In this document: piece by piece, positions 40,872 through 50,112 of the stretch
Layout of the letters: each line of letters begins with the position of its first letter
Numbering within the stretch: position 1 is the first letter of the stretch
Assembly (NCBI GenBank): GCA_965216135.1
Contig: CBDCFL010000022.1
Span: forward strand, 186,001-250,000
Source: CBDCFL01 sp965216135
GTDB lineage: Bacteria > Pseudomonadota > Alphaproteobacteria > Rhodobacterales > Rhodobacteraceae
Length of the DNA: 64,000 nucleotides
Reading direction: 5' to 3'
Notes under the pieces: generated by a model
Seen by the model: the letters and a program-made list of their open reading frames with translations, nothing else
What the model was told of the DNA's origin: nothing
The model's database searches: none
Made by a program: the position numbers and the translations under genes

Positions 40872-42650
40872 ATGTTAGAGTTAATTGACCTCGGCCCAAT
40901 CGCTGCGCCGCTGGTTACGCTGGCCGTCGTCGCGATCATGTTCGCGCTGTTTATCCGCGAAAGCTATCCTGCCGAGGTTGTGGCTATCGGCGGTGCGGCG
41001 GCGTTGTTGGTGTTGGGCGTGTTGCCCTATGATGATGCGCTGTTGGTGTTGGCCAACCCGGCACCCTGGACCATAGCGGCGATGTTTGTCGTCATGGGCG
41101 CGCTGGTGCGGACCGGGGCGCTGGCCTGGTTTACCGGACTCGCCGAAAGGCAGGCCGACACCCGACCTGCTGTAGCCATCGGTGCGATGATGGCCTTCGT
41201 CGTGGTTGCCTCGGCCTTCGTCAACAATACCCCGGTCGTGGTGGTGATGATCCCGGTCTTTGTTCAGCTCTCGCGCAAATTGGGAATGGCACCCAGCAAA
41301 CTTTTGATCCCATTGTCTTACGCTGCCATTCTTGGCGGGTCTTTGACGTTAATCGGCACCTCGACCAATCTGCTTGTTGATGGCGTCGCGCGCGCTTCCG
41401 GGCTCAAAGCGTTTACGATATTTGAGGTAACCCCCCTGGCGATCATCCTGGTCGCATGGGGTGCAGTCTATTTGCGCTTTGTTGCGCCGCGCCTGCTGCC
41501 CGACCGCCCGTCGATGGCCACGCTTTTATCTGGCGAACGCCGGATGAAATTCTTTACCGAGGTGGCGATCCCCGAAGACAGCGAACTGATCGGCCAGGAT
41601 GTGACCCAGATCGACCTGTTTCGCCGCGACGGGGTGCGACTGATTGATGTTTTGCGCGGCGACGCCTCGCTCAGGCGCGATCTGGCTGCGGTCACCCTGC
41701 TGGGCGGCGACCGCGTGGTGTTGCGCACCGCGATGGACGAACTATTGGGGCTGCAGCAAAACAAGCAACTTCGTATCGTCGACAAGCTGAGTTCGGTGCA
41801 GACCACTACTGTTGAGGTGCTGATCTCGCCGGGTTGCCGTATGATCGGGCGTTCGCTCGGCTCGCTCAGGCTCCGGCGGCGCTATGGGGTCTACACAATC
41901 GCGGTTCACCGCAGGAACCAGAACATTGGCCGCCAGCTGGACGATCTGGTGGTTCGTGTTGGCGACACCTTGCTGCTGGAAGGCGCGCCCGCAGATATTC
42001 AGCGCCTTGCTGCAGAGATGGACATGGTCGACATCACCGCGCCGACGGCGCGCGCCTATCGCCGCAGCCACGCACCCATTGCCCTTGCCGCATTGGCGGG
42101 TATCGTATTGCTGGCGGCCTTTGGCATGGCGCCGATCCTGTTGCTCGCCGTCCTCGCCATGGCAGTCGTGTTCCTGACCCGATGCATAGATTCGGACGAG
42201 GCGTTTTCATTTATCGACGGTCGCCTGCTGGCGCTGATATTCGCGATGCTGGCGGTCGCCACCGCGCTGGAAACGTCCGGTGCTATCGAGCTGATCGTCG
42301 AAGGCTTTGCGCCTGTCATCGCCGATCTGCCACCGTTTTTCATCGTCTGGGCGATCTATTTGCTAACCTCGCTCTTGTCAGAATTGATCAACCATGCGGT
42401 CGCCGTGGTCCTGACACCGGTTGCCATCGGCCTGGCACTTACCTTGGGCGTTGATCCCCGACCGCTGGTGGTGGCGGTGATGATCGCCGCAAGCGCCACG
42501 TTTGCCACGCCGATCAGCTATCAGACTAACATGATGGTGTTTGGACCCGGCGGTTACAAATTCACCGATTTTATTCGGGTGGGCCTTCCGCTTAATATCT
42601 CAGTTGGATTGCTGGCCTCGGCGATGATCCCGGTATTCTGGCCGCTGTGA
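40872..42650 (+). CDS. SLC13/DASS-family permease with two TrkA-C domains
   Basis: The protein has 592 residues. Membrane helices fill roughly residues 5-205 and 395-590, separated by two TrkA-C (RCK_C) domains, seen in EVAIPEDSELIGQDVTQ...GDRVVLRT and EVLISPGCRMIGRSLGSLRLRRRYGVYTIAVHR...GDTLLLEG. AFVNNTPVVVVMIPVF and TLIGTSTNLLVDG are the two conserved SLC13 motifs, with the counterpart SYQTNMMVFGPGGY near the end. It probably imports sulfate or a dicarboxylate across the inner membrane. A sulfate role is attractive given the sulfate-activation gene in the window but is not proven. Confidence 0.93.
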   Translation: MLELIDLGPIAAPLVTLAVVAIMFALFIRESYPAEVVAIGGAAALLVLGVLPYDDALLVLANPAPWTIAAMFVVMGALVRTGALAWFTGLAERQADTRPAVAIGAMMAFVVVASAFVNNTPVVVVMIPVFVQLSRKLGMAPSKLLIPLSYAAILGGSLTLIGTSTNLLVDGVARASGLKAFTIFEVTPLAIILVAWGAVYLRFVAPRLLPDRPSMATLLSGERRMKFFTEVAIPEDSELIGQDVTQIDLFRRDGVRLIDVLRGDASLRRDLAAVTLLGGDRVVLRTAMDELLGLQQNKQLRIVDKLSSVQTTTVEVLISPGCRMIGRSLGSLRLRRRYGVYTIAVHRRNQNIGRQLDDLVVRVGDTLLLEGAPADIQRLAAEMDMVDITAPTARAYRRSHAPIALAALAGIVLLAAFGMAPILLLAVLAMAVVFLTRCIDSDEAFSFIDGRLLALIFAMLAVATALETSGAIELIVEGFAPVIADLPPFFIVWAIYLLTSLLSELINHAVAVVLTPVAIGLALTLGVDPRPLVVAVMIAASATFATPISYQTNMMVFGPGGYKFTDFIRVGLPLNISVGLLASAMIPVFWPL

Positions 42651-42685
42651 ACCCGCAATTGGCCGGGCTACAGCATCTATCGCGA

Positions 42686-43675
42686 TCAGGCGGCCTGTCC
42701 ACGCAACGCCAAAGTCTCAATCCGTTTGGTCACCGGTCGCGCGGCCTTGCGCTGTTCCAGGCGCGGTGCGTCGGGGAAGATCAGGTTAAGTTCTGCCTGA
42801 GCCTCGTCGCCCACCGCCATCAACGCCATATCGCCGCAATGCAGGCTCTCGGTGGCCACGCCGTTGGCGGTAATGATCTCATGTTGATTAAACAGTAGAT
42901 GATAATAGATAACCTGCGGCGCTTCACTGTCGATCGTGACAGTTTGGCCATTCACAAAGCCCAGCGCAGGTGCCAGAATTTCCGGCACGCCGAAATGCAG
43001 CTCTGCCTGCCAGCCCTCCACCAGCATCCTGTGCTGCGGCGAAACCACCAGATCTGCGTAGGGCAGACCCGAACCCAGTGAGCCGGCGGCGAAACGGACC
43101 GGTTTCAGCCGCGGGTGACGCATCAGATCGAGGCTGTCGAATTGCTTTCTGCCGATCCACCTGACGGGCCGGCCATCATGATCGTGGGTTGTGACCAGAT
43201 CACCGGCAGCCAGCGTTTCTACCGGCGCGGGGCCAGTCTCGGTCTCGATCAATGTCCCAGCTGCAAAACAAACGATCAACGGCGGCGGGTTGGCGGTGAA
43301 GTCTTTTTCACCATTATCCTTGGCACGCAGAAATCCGTCAAATGTCGCGCCATTGGCACCGATATATTGAAAATTGTACTCGTCCGTGTTTGTTGGATCG
43401 ACGTTCTGATTGAACGCGCTTGTCAATATCACCGCATCGGTTGAGTCATAGTCAATGACGTCGATATGCAGGTTGTAGGACGAGAACGTCGACAGGTCGA
43501 TAATGACCGTATCCGACTGCGTGTCATCGACGAAGTGTATCTTTAGATTCTGGATGTTAGCGCCGGGCGCGGCAACAATCGTCGTCGTGCCGCCACCTGG
43601 AATGTTGATAAATACCTTGTCGCCGTTGCTCACGACAACGGTCGTATTGTCCGTCGTAACGTTGATGATTGCCAT
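42686..43675 (-). CDS. Hint-domain protein 3
   Basis: From ATG 43675 (MAIINVTTDNTTVVVSNGDKVF) the protein has 329 residues. The first 130 form a repetitive, Asp/Thr/Asn-rich beta region like secreted Ca2+-binding proteins. The Hint domain starts at VCFAAGTLIETETGPAPVETLAAGDLVTTHDHDGRPVRWIG and includes VVSPQHRMLVEG and the closing ANGVATESLHCGD. CFAAGTLI supplies the Cys and the PQHR the His of the Hint fold. It is likely exported by a type I system; no N-terminal signal is seen. It converges with the SLC13 gene. Confidence 0.88.
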   Translation of the reverse strand: MAIINVTTDNTTVVVSNGDKVFINIPGGGTTTIVAAPGANIQNLKIHFVDDTQSDTVIIDLSTFSSYNLHIDVIDYDSTDAVILTSAFNQNVDPTNTDEYNFQYIGANGATFDGFLRAKDNGEKDFTANPPPLIVCFAAGTLIETETGPAPVETLAAGDLVTTHDHDGRPVRWIGRKQFDSLDLMRHPRLKPVRFAAGSLGSGLPYADLVVSPQHRMLVEGWQAELHFGVPEILAPALGFVNGQTVTIDSEAPQVIYYHLLFNQHEIITANGVATESLHCGDMALMAVGDEAQAELNLIFPDAPRLEQRKAARPVTKRIETLALRGQAA

Positions 43676-43831
43676 AAGCCTGCCTCGTGCCCCTGTGCTT
43701 AGTCCATGGCTTTTCGGCAAGTTATCCACAGTGGCGTGCGCCAAGCCAATTCGCGCGGGCGAAACGGGGCACGTTTCCGCGGCCGATGTGGCATAAATGT
43801 GCCGCAGCGGGGTCGGCGACCGTCTTTGACC

Positions 43832-44644
43832 CTATTCCGGAACCAAAAAAGTCAGCGATGCCCAGAGCGAATACCAAACCGCGTCATTATCAATATCATC
43901 GGGCTGCAGCGGCAACATTTTCACCGCGTCGGCCAGATATTCACGCCCTGCCACAACCGGAAAACGCGCGTATCCGTCATCATCGGTTCGGAATGTCCCG
44001 ACGCGAACGGTTCCATCTGCGCCGCGTTCAAACAACTCGACCTGGGCACAGGGGCGCGGCGCGCCCTCAAACAAAACCCGCACGCGCATATTGCCGTCAA
44101 AGCCGGGTTCATAGGGGTTGCTCATCGCGACGATTTCCGTCCGCAATCCCACCACCCGGTCCGAACCCGCGCCGTGGCCGACCGCAACAAGCGACTTGGC
44201 GAAGCGCCGGTAATTCTCGACAAATCCAACGTCTGGCAATCCACGAGCTTTATGGGCAGCCAGCACATCCTTCAGATCCTTGTGGTTGACGAAATCGACA
44301 AATAATTGCGCGTCGTCATCACCATATCCCAGCCGGTTATCGGTGGTTTCATGCACGATAATCCACAGACCTTCGGCTGGTGCGACCTGATGCATCGCCG
44401 GCCGGTCGCCGATGCGGGACTTGACAGGCACGTCGCTGTTGCCCTGCACAAGCCGGAACTGGGCGAAATTGGCGGGAATAAACGCCAGTTTTCTGCCATC
44501 GAATTGTTGGCCAACCCGCAAATTGGCAACAATTTCCTCGCCCTGGCCGACGGTGTAGTCCGCTGGCGAAATCCAGAATTCATGGCCGCTTGCAAAAGTC
44601 GGACTAATTAGCAAAAGAACGGCAAGGCAAGTGTGCAATCGCAT
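43832..44644 (-). CDS. DUF4198-domain periplasmic protein
   Basis: The protein has 270 residues and a signal peptide (MRLHTCLAVLLLISPTFASG), directly followed by HEFWISPADYTVGQGEEIVANLRVGQ, the DUF4198 start. The C-terminal carboxypeptidase-like beta domain has GNMRVRVLFEGAPRPCAQVELFERGADG...GYARFPV. DUF4198 proteins often accompany nickel or cobalt uptake genes. It is divergent from a HupE/UreJ-like gene, which fits a metal-related pair. Confidence 0.85.
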   Translation of the reverse strand: MRLHTCLAVLLLISPTFASGHEFWISPADYTVGQGEEIVANLRVGQQFDGRKLAFIPANFAQFRLVQGNSDVPVKSRIGDRPAMHQVAPAEGLWIIVHETTDNRLGYGDDDAQLFVDFVNHKDLKDVLAAHKARGLPDVGFVENYRRFAKSLVAVGHGAGSDRVVGLRTEIVAMSNPYEPGFDGNMRVRVLFEGAPRPCAQVELFERGADGTVRVGTFRTDDDGYARFPVVAGREYLADAVKMLPLQPDDIDNDAVWYSLWASLTFLVPE

Positions 44645-44665
44645 GGGACAGGTCCGGGTTTGGGA

Positions 44666-45808
44666 ATGATGAGTGGAAAAAGAGCGTTCGTTGCGTTTGT
44701 GTCAAGCCTTTCGCTCATCACAGTCTTGTTGGTGCGACCTCTGTCAGCCCATGAAATCCGGCCGGCGATTGCCGATATCGAAATTACCGGCGGGCAGGTG
44801 GTGTTGAATATCGATTTGACGCTTGAACCGATGGTCGCAGGTATTGACGTTTCGGCCATCTTCGACACCAACGACAGCCCTCTTGCCGCACGCCACGACC
44901 TGCTTCGCGCGCTTGAACCGGCTGAATTGGAACGAGAGCTGCGCGCAGCTTGGCCAGAATTATCGAAGAAAATGCGGCTATTTACAGGCGATACGCGACT
45001 GCCACTTACTCTTGTGGGCATCGAGATTGCGCCAATTGGCGACCTCGGTTTCGCCCGCGACAGCGTGATTGAGCTGCGCACCGAATTGCCGCCCGGTGAC
45101 GCGCCGGTCACGTTCGGCTGGGCGAGCGAGTTTGGGCCGCTGGTCTTGCGCCAAGTCAGCGACGACCCCGAGACCGCCTATACTGCCTATCTGATCAACG
45201 GTCAGATCAGCGACCCCATCGCGCGCTCCGGCGGATCCCAGCAAAGCTGGATACTTTCTTTCACCAATTATATTCAGATCGGCTTTGTCCATATCGTTCC
45301 CAGGGGCCTGGATCACATCCTGTTCGTGCTGGGGTTGTTCTTTTTTTCGCTCAACCTTCGGCCATTGTTGTGGCAGGTCTCAGCGTTCACGTTGGCCCAT
45401 ACGTTCTCGCTGGCGCTGGCAACGCTGGGTGTCGTTGAAATTCCGGTCAGTATCGTAGAACCACTGATTGCCGCGTCGATCATCTACGTTGCGGTCGAGA
45501 ACATATTTCACCGCCGTTACAACCAATGGCGAACAGCGGTCGTATTTGGATTCGGCCTGCTGCACGGGCTGGGATTTGCTTCTGTTCTAGGCGATATCGG
45601 GCTTGAAGCGGGGCGTTTTGCCACCGGGCTGATCGGATTTAACGTCGGGGTTGAACTTGGCCAGCTTGCCGTGATTGCCGCAGCTTTCTTACTGGTGGGG
45701 GTCTGGGCCGGGCGCCATGGCTGGTATCGGCGCATCATCGCCACCCCCGCCTCGGCGCTGATCGCAGTCACCGGTGGCTATTGGTTTATCGAACGCACGT
45801 TTCTGTGA
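44666..45808 (+). CDS. HupE/UreJ-family membrane protein
   Basis: From ATG 44666 the protein has 380 residues; ATG 44669 is also possible. A signal peptide (ITVLLVRPLSAHE) precedes a periplasmic domain of about 180 residues. The C-terminal part has about six membrane helices with HIVPRGLDHILFVLGLFF, FTLAHTFSLALATLG and FGLLHGLGFASVLG, the His-rich motifs of HupE/UreJ nickel-type permeases. It may be a secondary transporter for Ni2+ or Co2+. It is divergent from the DUF4198 gene, with the two start codons only about 20 bp apart. Confidence 0.88.
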   Translation: MMSGKRAFVAFVSSLSLITVLLVRPLSAHEIRPAIADIEITGGQVVLNIDLTLEPMVAGIDVSAIFDTNDSPLAARHDLLRALEPAELERELRAAWPELSKKMRLFTGDTRLPLTLVGIEIAPIGDLGFARDSVIELRTELPPGDAPVTFGWASEFGPLVLRQVSDDPETAYTAYLINGQISDPIARSGGSQQSWILSFTNYIQIGFVHIVPRGLDHILFVLGLFFFSLNLRPLLWQVSAFTLAHTFSLALATLGVVEIPVSIVEPLIAASIIYVAVENIFHRRYNQWRTAVVFGFGLLHGLGFASVLGDIGLEAGRFATGLIGFNVGVELGQLAVIAAAFLLVGVWAGRHGWYRRIIATPASALIAVTGGYWFIERTFL

Positions 45809-45830
45809 GCGATGGCGCAAACTGCGGCGA

Positions 45831-46286
45831 TCAAACGGCTTCTTCCTCCAGATGCAACTTCATCTGCAGCAAAACCTCCTGGATCGAGGTGGTCTCGCGC
45901 AACAATCGCTTAGCTTCGTTCAGAGTAATGATCCCGTCTTCAATCGATCGATTATATTCTGCCATAAGCAAGGCAAATCGCTGGCTTAGCGCCACAACGT
46001 CCGCATTTACGCCACCGGAACTGTCACTCTTCTGCGTCGTCTCAAGCGAAATGGTCGCACCGCGCAGCTCAGCCAGCGCGCTGGTGACAAACGGATAACG
46101 CGCCCCGGCTTCAAGTGCCGCGACCGCATCTACCGGCATGAACCTGTCGCGATGTTCTTCGGCGTCAGAATAATACCGGCCAAGCGTAGCCTTGGACTTG
46201 CCGGTAAGCTCGCAGGCCTTTTCAAGGCCCACGTCTTTCACCAAGGCTTCGATATGTTTTTTCAGGTAACTGCCGATACTTGCCAT
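45831..46286 (-). CDS. Putative helix-turn-helix regulator, unrecognised family
   Basis: The protein has 151 residues. The N-terminal part, IGSYLKKHIEALVKDVGLEKACELTGKSKATLGRYYSD, reads as a helix-turn-helix with a GKSKATLGRY recognition helix, similar in style to phage repressors. The middle (MPVDAVAALEAGARYPFVTSALAELRG) is helical, and the C-terminus is a charged coiled coil (LRETTSIQEVLLQMKLHLEEE). It converges with the HupE-like gene. Its upstream region carries regularly spaced AATGCCCC repeats that could be its own operator. Confidence 0.65.
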   Translation of the reverse strand: MASIGSYLKKHIEALVKDVGLEKACELTGKSKATLGRYYSDAEEHRDRFMPVDAVAALEAGARYPFVTSALAELRGATISLETTQKSDSSGGVNADVVALSQRFALLMAEYNRSIEDGIITLNEAKRLLRETTSIQEVLLQMKLHLEEEAV

Positions 46287-46684
46287 GATTGTCCCAAACG
46301 CTTTCGCCGAGTAGGGGGGAAATGCCCCGCGTAATTCCCATTAATGCCCCGAAAATTGTTTGTCATACAAGGTGTGTCCCTGCGTGCATTGGGGACATTA
46401 AGAGTGGCCGGCCGGTTTGGCCGGTTGCGGGCGGGGGGGCGTTCATTAGTTTTGTGACCGCGCCGCTGGTCAAACAGCTGTGCATCGGCAGATTTCTACG
46501 CGGTAATATGGCCTCGTCTACTCCATCCCCAGGGTCGCTTGCGTCCCAGGTCCTGGCCAGACGACAAAAGATATGCCGTTCCCCGCCTCGCTACTCTCAC
46601 CGCGGACACGCGCCGCAACCAGCTTGCTCTTGGTGCCCGACGCGGGCTAATTGCTGATCATTCCGGTGCCGGGGAGATCAGTGC
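46287..46684. other. 398-bp intergenic region upstream of tdk
   Basis: It holds the repeats described at 46321-46401, an inverted GGCCGGCCGGTTTGGCCGG stretch near 46406, and otherwise no convincing gene. The open frames found across it lack ribosome sites and family resemblance. Confidence 0.6.
46321..46401. promoter_or_regulatory. Repeated AATGCCCC boxes upstream of the putative regulator gene
   Basis: AATGCCCC occurs at 46321-46328 and 46343-46350, 22 bp apart (about two helix turns). The inverted form GGGGACATTAA is at 46391-46401. The first box lies 35 bp from the start codon of the regulator gene at 46286. The regular spacing on one face of the helix suggests protein binding. Confidence 0.45.
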
Positions 46685-47287
46685 TTGGCAAAGCTCCATT
46701 TTCACTATTCGACGATGAATGCCGGCAAAACCACGCTTTTATTGCAGGCCGCGCATAATTATCGCGAGCGCGGCATGACCCCCTATCTTCTGACTGCGCA
46801 GCTGGACGTGCGCGTAGGCCCGGGCAAGATCGGCTCGCGTATCGGCCTCAAGGCCGAGGCCGAGACGTTTACGCCAGATGATGACATGTTCGATTTGATT
46901 CACGACCGATTGAACATTGGCCCGGTTGCCTGTGTTTTTATCGATGAAGCTCAGTTTCTGACCAAAACCCAGGTTTGGCAGCTTGCCCGCGTTGTCGATG
47001 ATATGGGCGTGCCGGTGATGTGCTATGGGCTGCGCGTCGATTTCAGGGGCGAGCTGTTCCCCGGATCGGCGGCTCTGTTGGCCCTGGCTGATGAGATGCG
47101 CGAGGTTCGCACCATCTGCCACTGCGGGAAGAAAGCCACAATGGTCGTGCGCCAAAGCGGCGATGGCCGGGTGCTGACCGAAGGCGCGCAGGTGCAGATC
47201 GGCGGCAACGATACCTACATCAGCCTTTGCCGACGACATTGGCGCGAGGCTGTCGGTGACCTGCCCGTACGCCAGGCTTGCGACTAA
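46685..47287 (+). CDS. tdk: Thymidine kinase
   Basis: The protein has 200 residues with a TTG start at 46685, decided by GGGGAG 7 bp upstream and by the family N-terminus (AKLHFHYSTMNAGKTTLLLQ). Type II TK motifs are the P-loop MNAGKT, VFIDEAQFL (Walker B) and the zinc-binding CHCGK with further Cys at SLCRRHW. It phosphorylates thymidine for DNA precursor salvage. Its stop codon TAA (47285-47287) is also the left 3-bp duplication of an IS630 element, so the gene is untouched. Confidence 0.96.
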   Translation: MAKLHFHYSTMNAGKTTLLLQAAHNYRERGMTPYLLTAQLDVRVGPGKIGSRIGLKAEAETFTPDDDMFDLIHDRLNIGPVACVFIDEAQFLTKTQVWQLARVVDDMGVPVMCYGLRVDFRGELFPGSAALLALADEMREVRTICHCGKKATMVVRQSGDGRVLTEGAQVQIGGNDTYISLCRRHWREAVGDLPVRQACD

Positions 47288-48435
47288 TACCAACGGCATC
47301 AATTTCTGACTCTGTGGGGATTCCCAAATCGGTTTTGATCTGATTCAAGGTTGGCAAAGGAGGATCGCCATGCCAGCCAGTGTTCCGCTTCGTCGCGACT
47401 TTGATGCCCGCCACCTTCGTAAACTCGCCAGCCGTTGCAAGGATGCCCGGCAGAGCCGCCGTCTGTTGTCTCTTGCGGCGGTCTACGATGGCATGCGCCG
47501 TGGAGAGGCCGCAAGGATCGGTGGGATGGATCGCCAAACCCTGCGGGACTGGGTTCACCGGTTCAACGAAGAGGGACCGGATGGCCTCACCAACCGCAAG
47601 GGCGCGGGCCGGACGCGCTACCTGAGCGATGTCCAGATGAAAGAACTTGGCGAGATTGTCGAGACCGGCCCCGATCCGGCGGTGGACGGGGTTGTCCGCT
47701 GGCGGCGGATCGACCTGAAGCGGGTGATCGAGGCGCGCTTTGGCGTCATCTATTCCGAGCGCGGGATATCCAGACTGCTTGGCGAACTGGGCTTTGCCCA
47801 TATCAGCGCCCGCCCGCAGCATCCCAGGCAGGATAAGCGGATCATCGAGGCGTTTAAAAAAAACTTCGCCGACACGCTCCAGGTGCATATAGCTGACCTG
47901 CCAGCGGGAACGCCGGTGGAGATCTGGTTCCAGGACGAAGCACGCCTTGGCCAGAAGAATGGCCTGACGCGCCTGTGGGCGAGAAAGGGCACGCGCCCCC
48001 GCCAGCCGGCCGATCAGCGCTATCACAACGCCTATCTGTTCGGCTCACGGCAAGGGGGCGGCGCTCATGCTGCCTTGGGCGGACGCGCAAGCCATGCAGA
48101 TGCATCTCGACGAGATCAGCCGCCACGTCGCCCGAAAGGCCCATGCGGTTGTGCTGATGGATCGGGCCGGATGGCACACCACCGGCAAACTCAAAGTCCC
48201 GAAGAACCTCACCATCATCCTGCTGCCATCGCGCGCTCCGGAACTGAACCCGGTGGAAAATATCTGGCAGTACTTGCGCGCCAATTGGCTCTCCAACCGC
48301 GTGTTCGAAGACTACAATGCCATCGTCGATGCTGGATGCGAAGCTTGGAACAAGCTCATCGCACAGCCCGAAACCATCACATCAATCGGAATGCGAAAAT
48401 GGGCCCATATCGGTCAATGTTAAATGCCGCTGGTA
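47288..48435 (+). mobile_element. IS630 type A, copy 2, 1148 bp
   Basis: Ends TACCAACGGCATC and GCCGCTGGTA, flanked by TAA at 47285-47287 and 48436-48438. It is 14 bp shorter than intact copies because of one internal deletion. Confidence 0.93.
47370..48423 (+). pseudogene. IS630-family transposase (type A), 14-bp deletion
   Basis: It is identical to the intact copies up to YHNAYLFG, then loses 14 bp near 48044, where CTGTTCGGCTCACGG replaces CTGTTCGGCGCCATCTGTCCGGCTCACGG. The deletion lies between two CGGC repeats. The frame shifts before the second DDE Asp. The remainder (from 48067, MLPWADAQAMQMHL...) is intact in another frame. Confidence 0.92.
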
Positions 48436-49268
48436 TAATGCCGCCCCGGATCGGCGGTGTAAGTCCCCAGCAGCGTCACTTCAGACGTGAAATAGTCCAG
48501 CTCTTCCATCGCTAACTGCACATTGCGGTCGTCCGGATGGCCTTCGATATCGGCGTAAAACTGCGTGGCCGAAAACGACCCGTCCACCATATAGCTTTCC
48601 AGCTTGGTCATGTTCACGCCATTGGTCGCAAATCCGCCCATCGCTTTGTAGAGCGCCGCGGGTATATTACGCACCCGAAAGACGAAGCTGGTGATCATGC
48701 CATGATCGCCGCGTTTGGTGTAATTCGGCTTGCGGCTCATCAGCAGGAATCTGGTGGTGTTATGGGCGTGATCTTCGATGTGCCGGGCGAGAATATTCAG
48801 CCCATAGATGTCCGCGGCAAGGTCCGAGGCAAGCGCTCCGACGTTGCGCTCGCCTCGCGCGGCAATATCCGCAGCAGCCCCGGCGCTGTCGGCGGCAGCC
48901 TCACCGCGAATGCCGTGCTGGCCAAGAAACTCGCGGCATTGCGGCAGCAAAACCAGATGCGCGCGCACCGCTTCCAAATCGTCAATCCTGACACCGGGCA
49001 GGGCCATCAGGCTGATGTGAACGCGCACGAACGCCTCGGCGACGATATGCAAACCCGATTCCGGCAACAGCCTGTGAATGTCGGCAACTCGGCCGTAGGT
49101 CGAGTTTTCGACCGGCAGCATGGCCAGATCGGCCTTGCCCCGGCGCGTGGCCTCGATCACGTCTTCAAATGTTGGACACGCCAGCGGCTCAAAGTCCGGC
49201 CGGGTGTCCCGGCAGGCCTGGTGCGAATAGGCGCCCGGCTCTCCCTGAAAAGCAATTTTCTTGGTCAT
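48420..49268 (-). CDS. pheA: Prephenate dehydratase
   Basis: From ATG 49268 (MTKKIAFQGEPGAYSHQACRD) the protein has 282 residues; the open frame extends further upstream without similarity. The catalytic domain has PVENSTYGRVADIHRLLP and the TTRFLLMS motif. The ACT domain, for phenylalanine feedback, spans TSFVFRVRNIPAALYKAMGGFATNGVNMTKLESYM. It converts prephenate to phenylpyruvate. The last five residues (YTSGI) come from the IS630 end: without the insert the gene would stop at TAG right after GRH. Activity is probably kept. Confidence 0.94.
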   Translation of the reverse strand: MTKKIAFQGEPGAYSHQACRDTRPDFEPLACPTFEDVIEATRRGKADLAMLPVENSTYGRVADIHRLLPESGLHIVAEAFVRVHISLMALPGVRIDDLEAVRAHLVLLPQCREFLGQHGIRGEAAADSAGAAADIAARGERNVGALASDLAADIYGLNILARHIEDHAHNTTRFLLMSRKPNYTKRGDHGMITSFVFRVRNIPAALYKAMGGFATNGVNMTKLESYMVDGSFSATQFYADIEGHPDDRNVQLAMEELDYFTSEVTLLGTYTADPGRHYTSGI

Positions 49269-49385
49269 TATTTCAGAACTTGGCAGCACCCCGCACAAGG
49301 GCGTTTGGTCGCGGCTCTTACACCTTGAAACCGGTGCGTGGAAGCGGATAGAAGGCGGCCAAACCGATCCGGGACGGAACGCGAC

Positions 49386-49910
49386 ATGTTCGACACAATG
49401 ACCGTAACCAAGACCGTTGGCGCGCTGTGCGGCACGTTGTTGCTGTTTCTGCTGGCCAACTGGGCCGCGGCGACGGTCTACGAAGCCGGTTCGCCAGAGC
49501 ACGGCGAAGAACATGCGATGGCTTACCCTATCGAAGCGGATGAGGGCGGCCGCAGCGATGATGCCACGGACGATGGCCCGGACTTTGCCACGCTTCTGGC
49601 CGCAGCCGATCTGGGCAAGGGTGAAAAGATTTTCAGCAAATGCAAAGCCTGCCACAAACTGGAAGACGGCGCGAACGGCACCGGCCCGCATCTATATGCG
49701 GTGGTGGGTCGCGATGTCGGCTCGGTTGGAGAGTTCAGCTACTCCGGCGTTCTTGTTGACCTGCAAGGCGATTGGTCGCCCGAGGCACTTGACCGTTTTC
49801 TGGAAAGCCCGAAAGCCTATGCGAACGGCACGAAGATGAGCTTTTCCGGCCTGAGAAAGCCCGAGGACCGCGCCAATGTGATCGCCTTTCTGGCGACGAT
49901 CGGCGGATAG
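49386..49910 (+). CDS. Membrane-anchored class I cytochrome c (CycM/c552-like)
   Basis: From ATG 49386 the protein has 174 residues. An N-terminal helix (ALCGTLLLFLLANWAAATVY) works as an uncleaved anchor, followed by an acidic linker (EADEGGRSDDATDDGPD). The heme motif is CKACH, with GTGPHLYAVVGRDVG and the axial Met in GTKMSFSGL. It should carry electrons in the periplasm, for instance between the bc1 complex and an oxidase. It is divergent from pheA. Confidence 0.92.
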   Translation: MFDTMTVTKTVGALCGTLLLFLLANWAAATVYEAGSPEHGEEHAMAYPIEADEGGRSDDATDDGPDFATLLAAADLGKGEKIFSKCKACHKLEDGANGTGPHLYAVVGRDVGSVGEFSYSGVLVDLQGDWSPEALDRFLESPKAYANGTKMSFSGLRKPEDRANVIAFLATIGG

Positions 49911-50112
49911 ACGGGTTTCGACATAGGCAATTGTGACGCGCCGATGCGGTAGTGGCTCTTGCTGTGCTTAATATCACACGCGCAATCAACGTTCGGTGTG
50001 TTAACGCTTATTTCACGCATAATCGTCTTGAATCCTCGACATCGCGCATTTTAGCCTAATTGTAGCTGTAAGGGCATCGGGGAGTGGCCCGCGCATGGAC
50101 GGAGGATCCATT

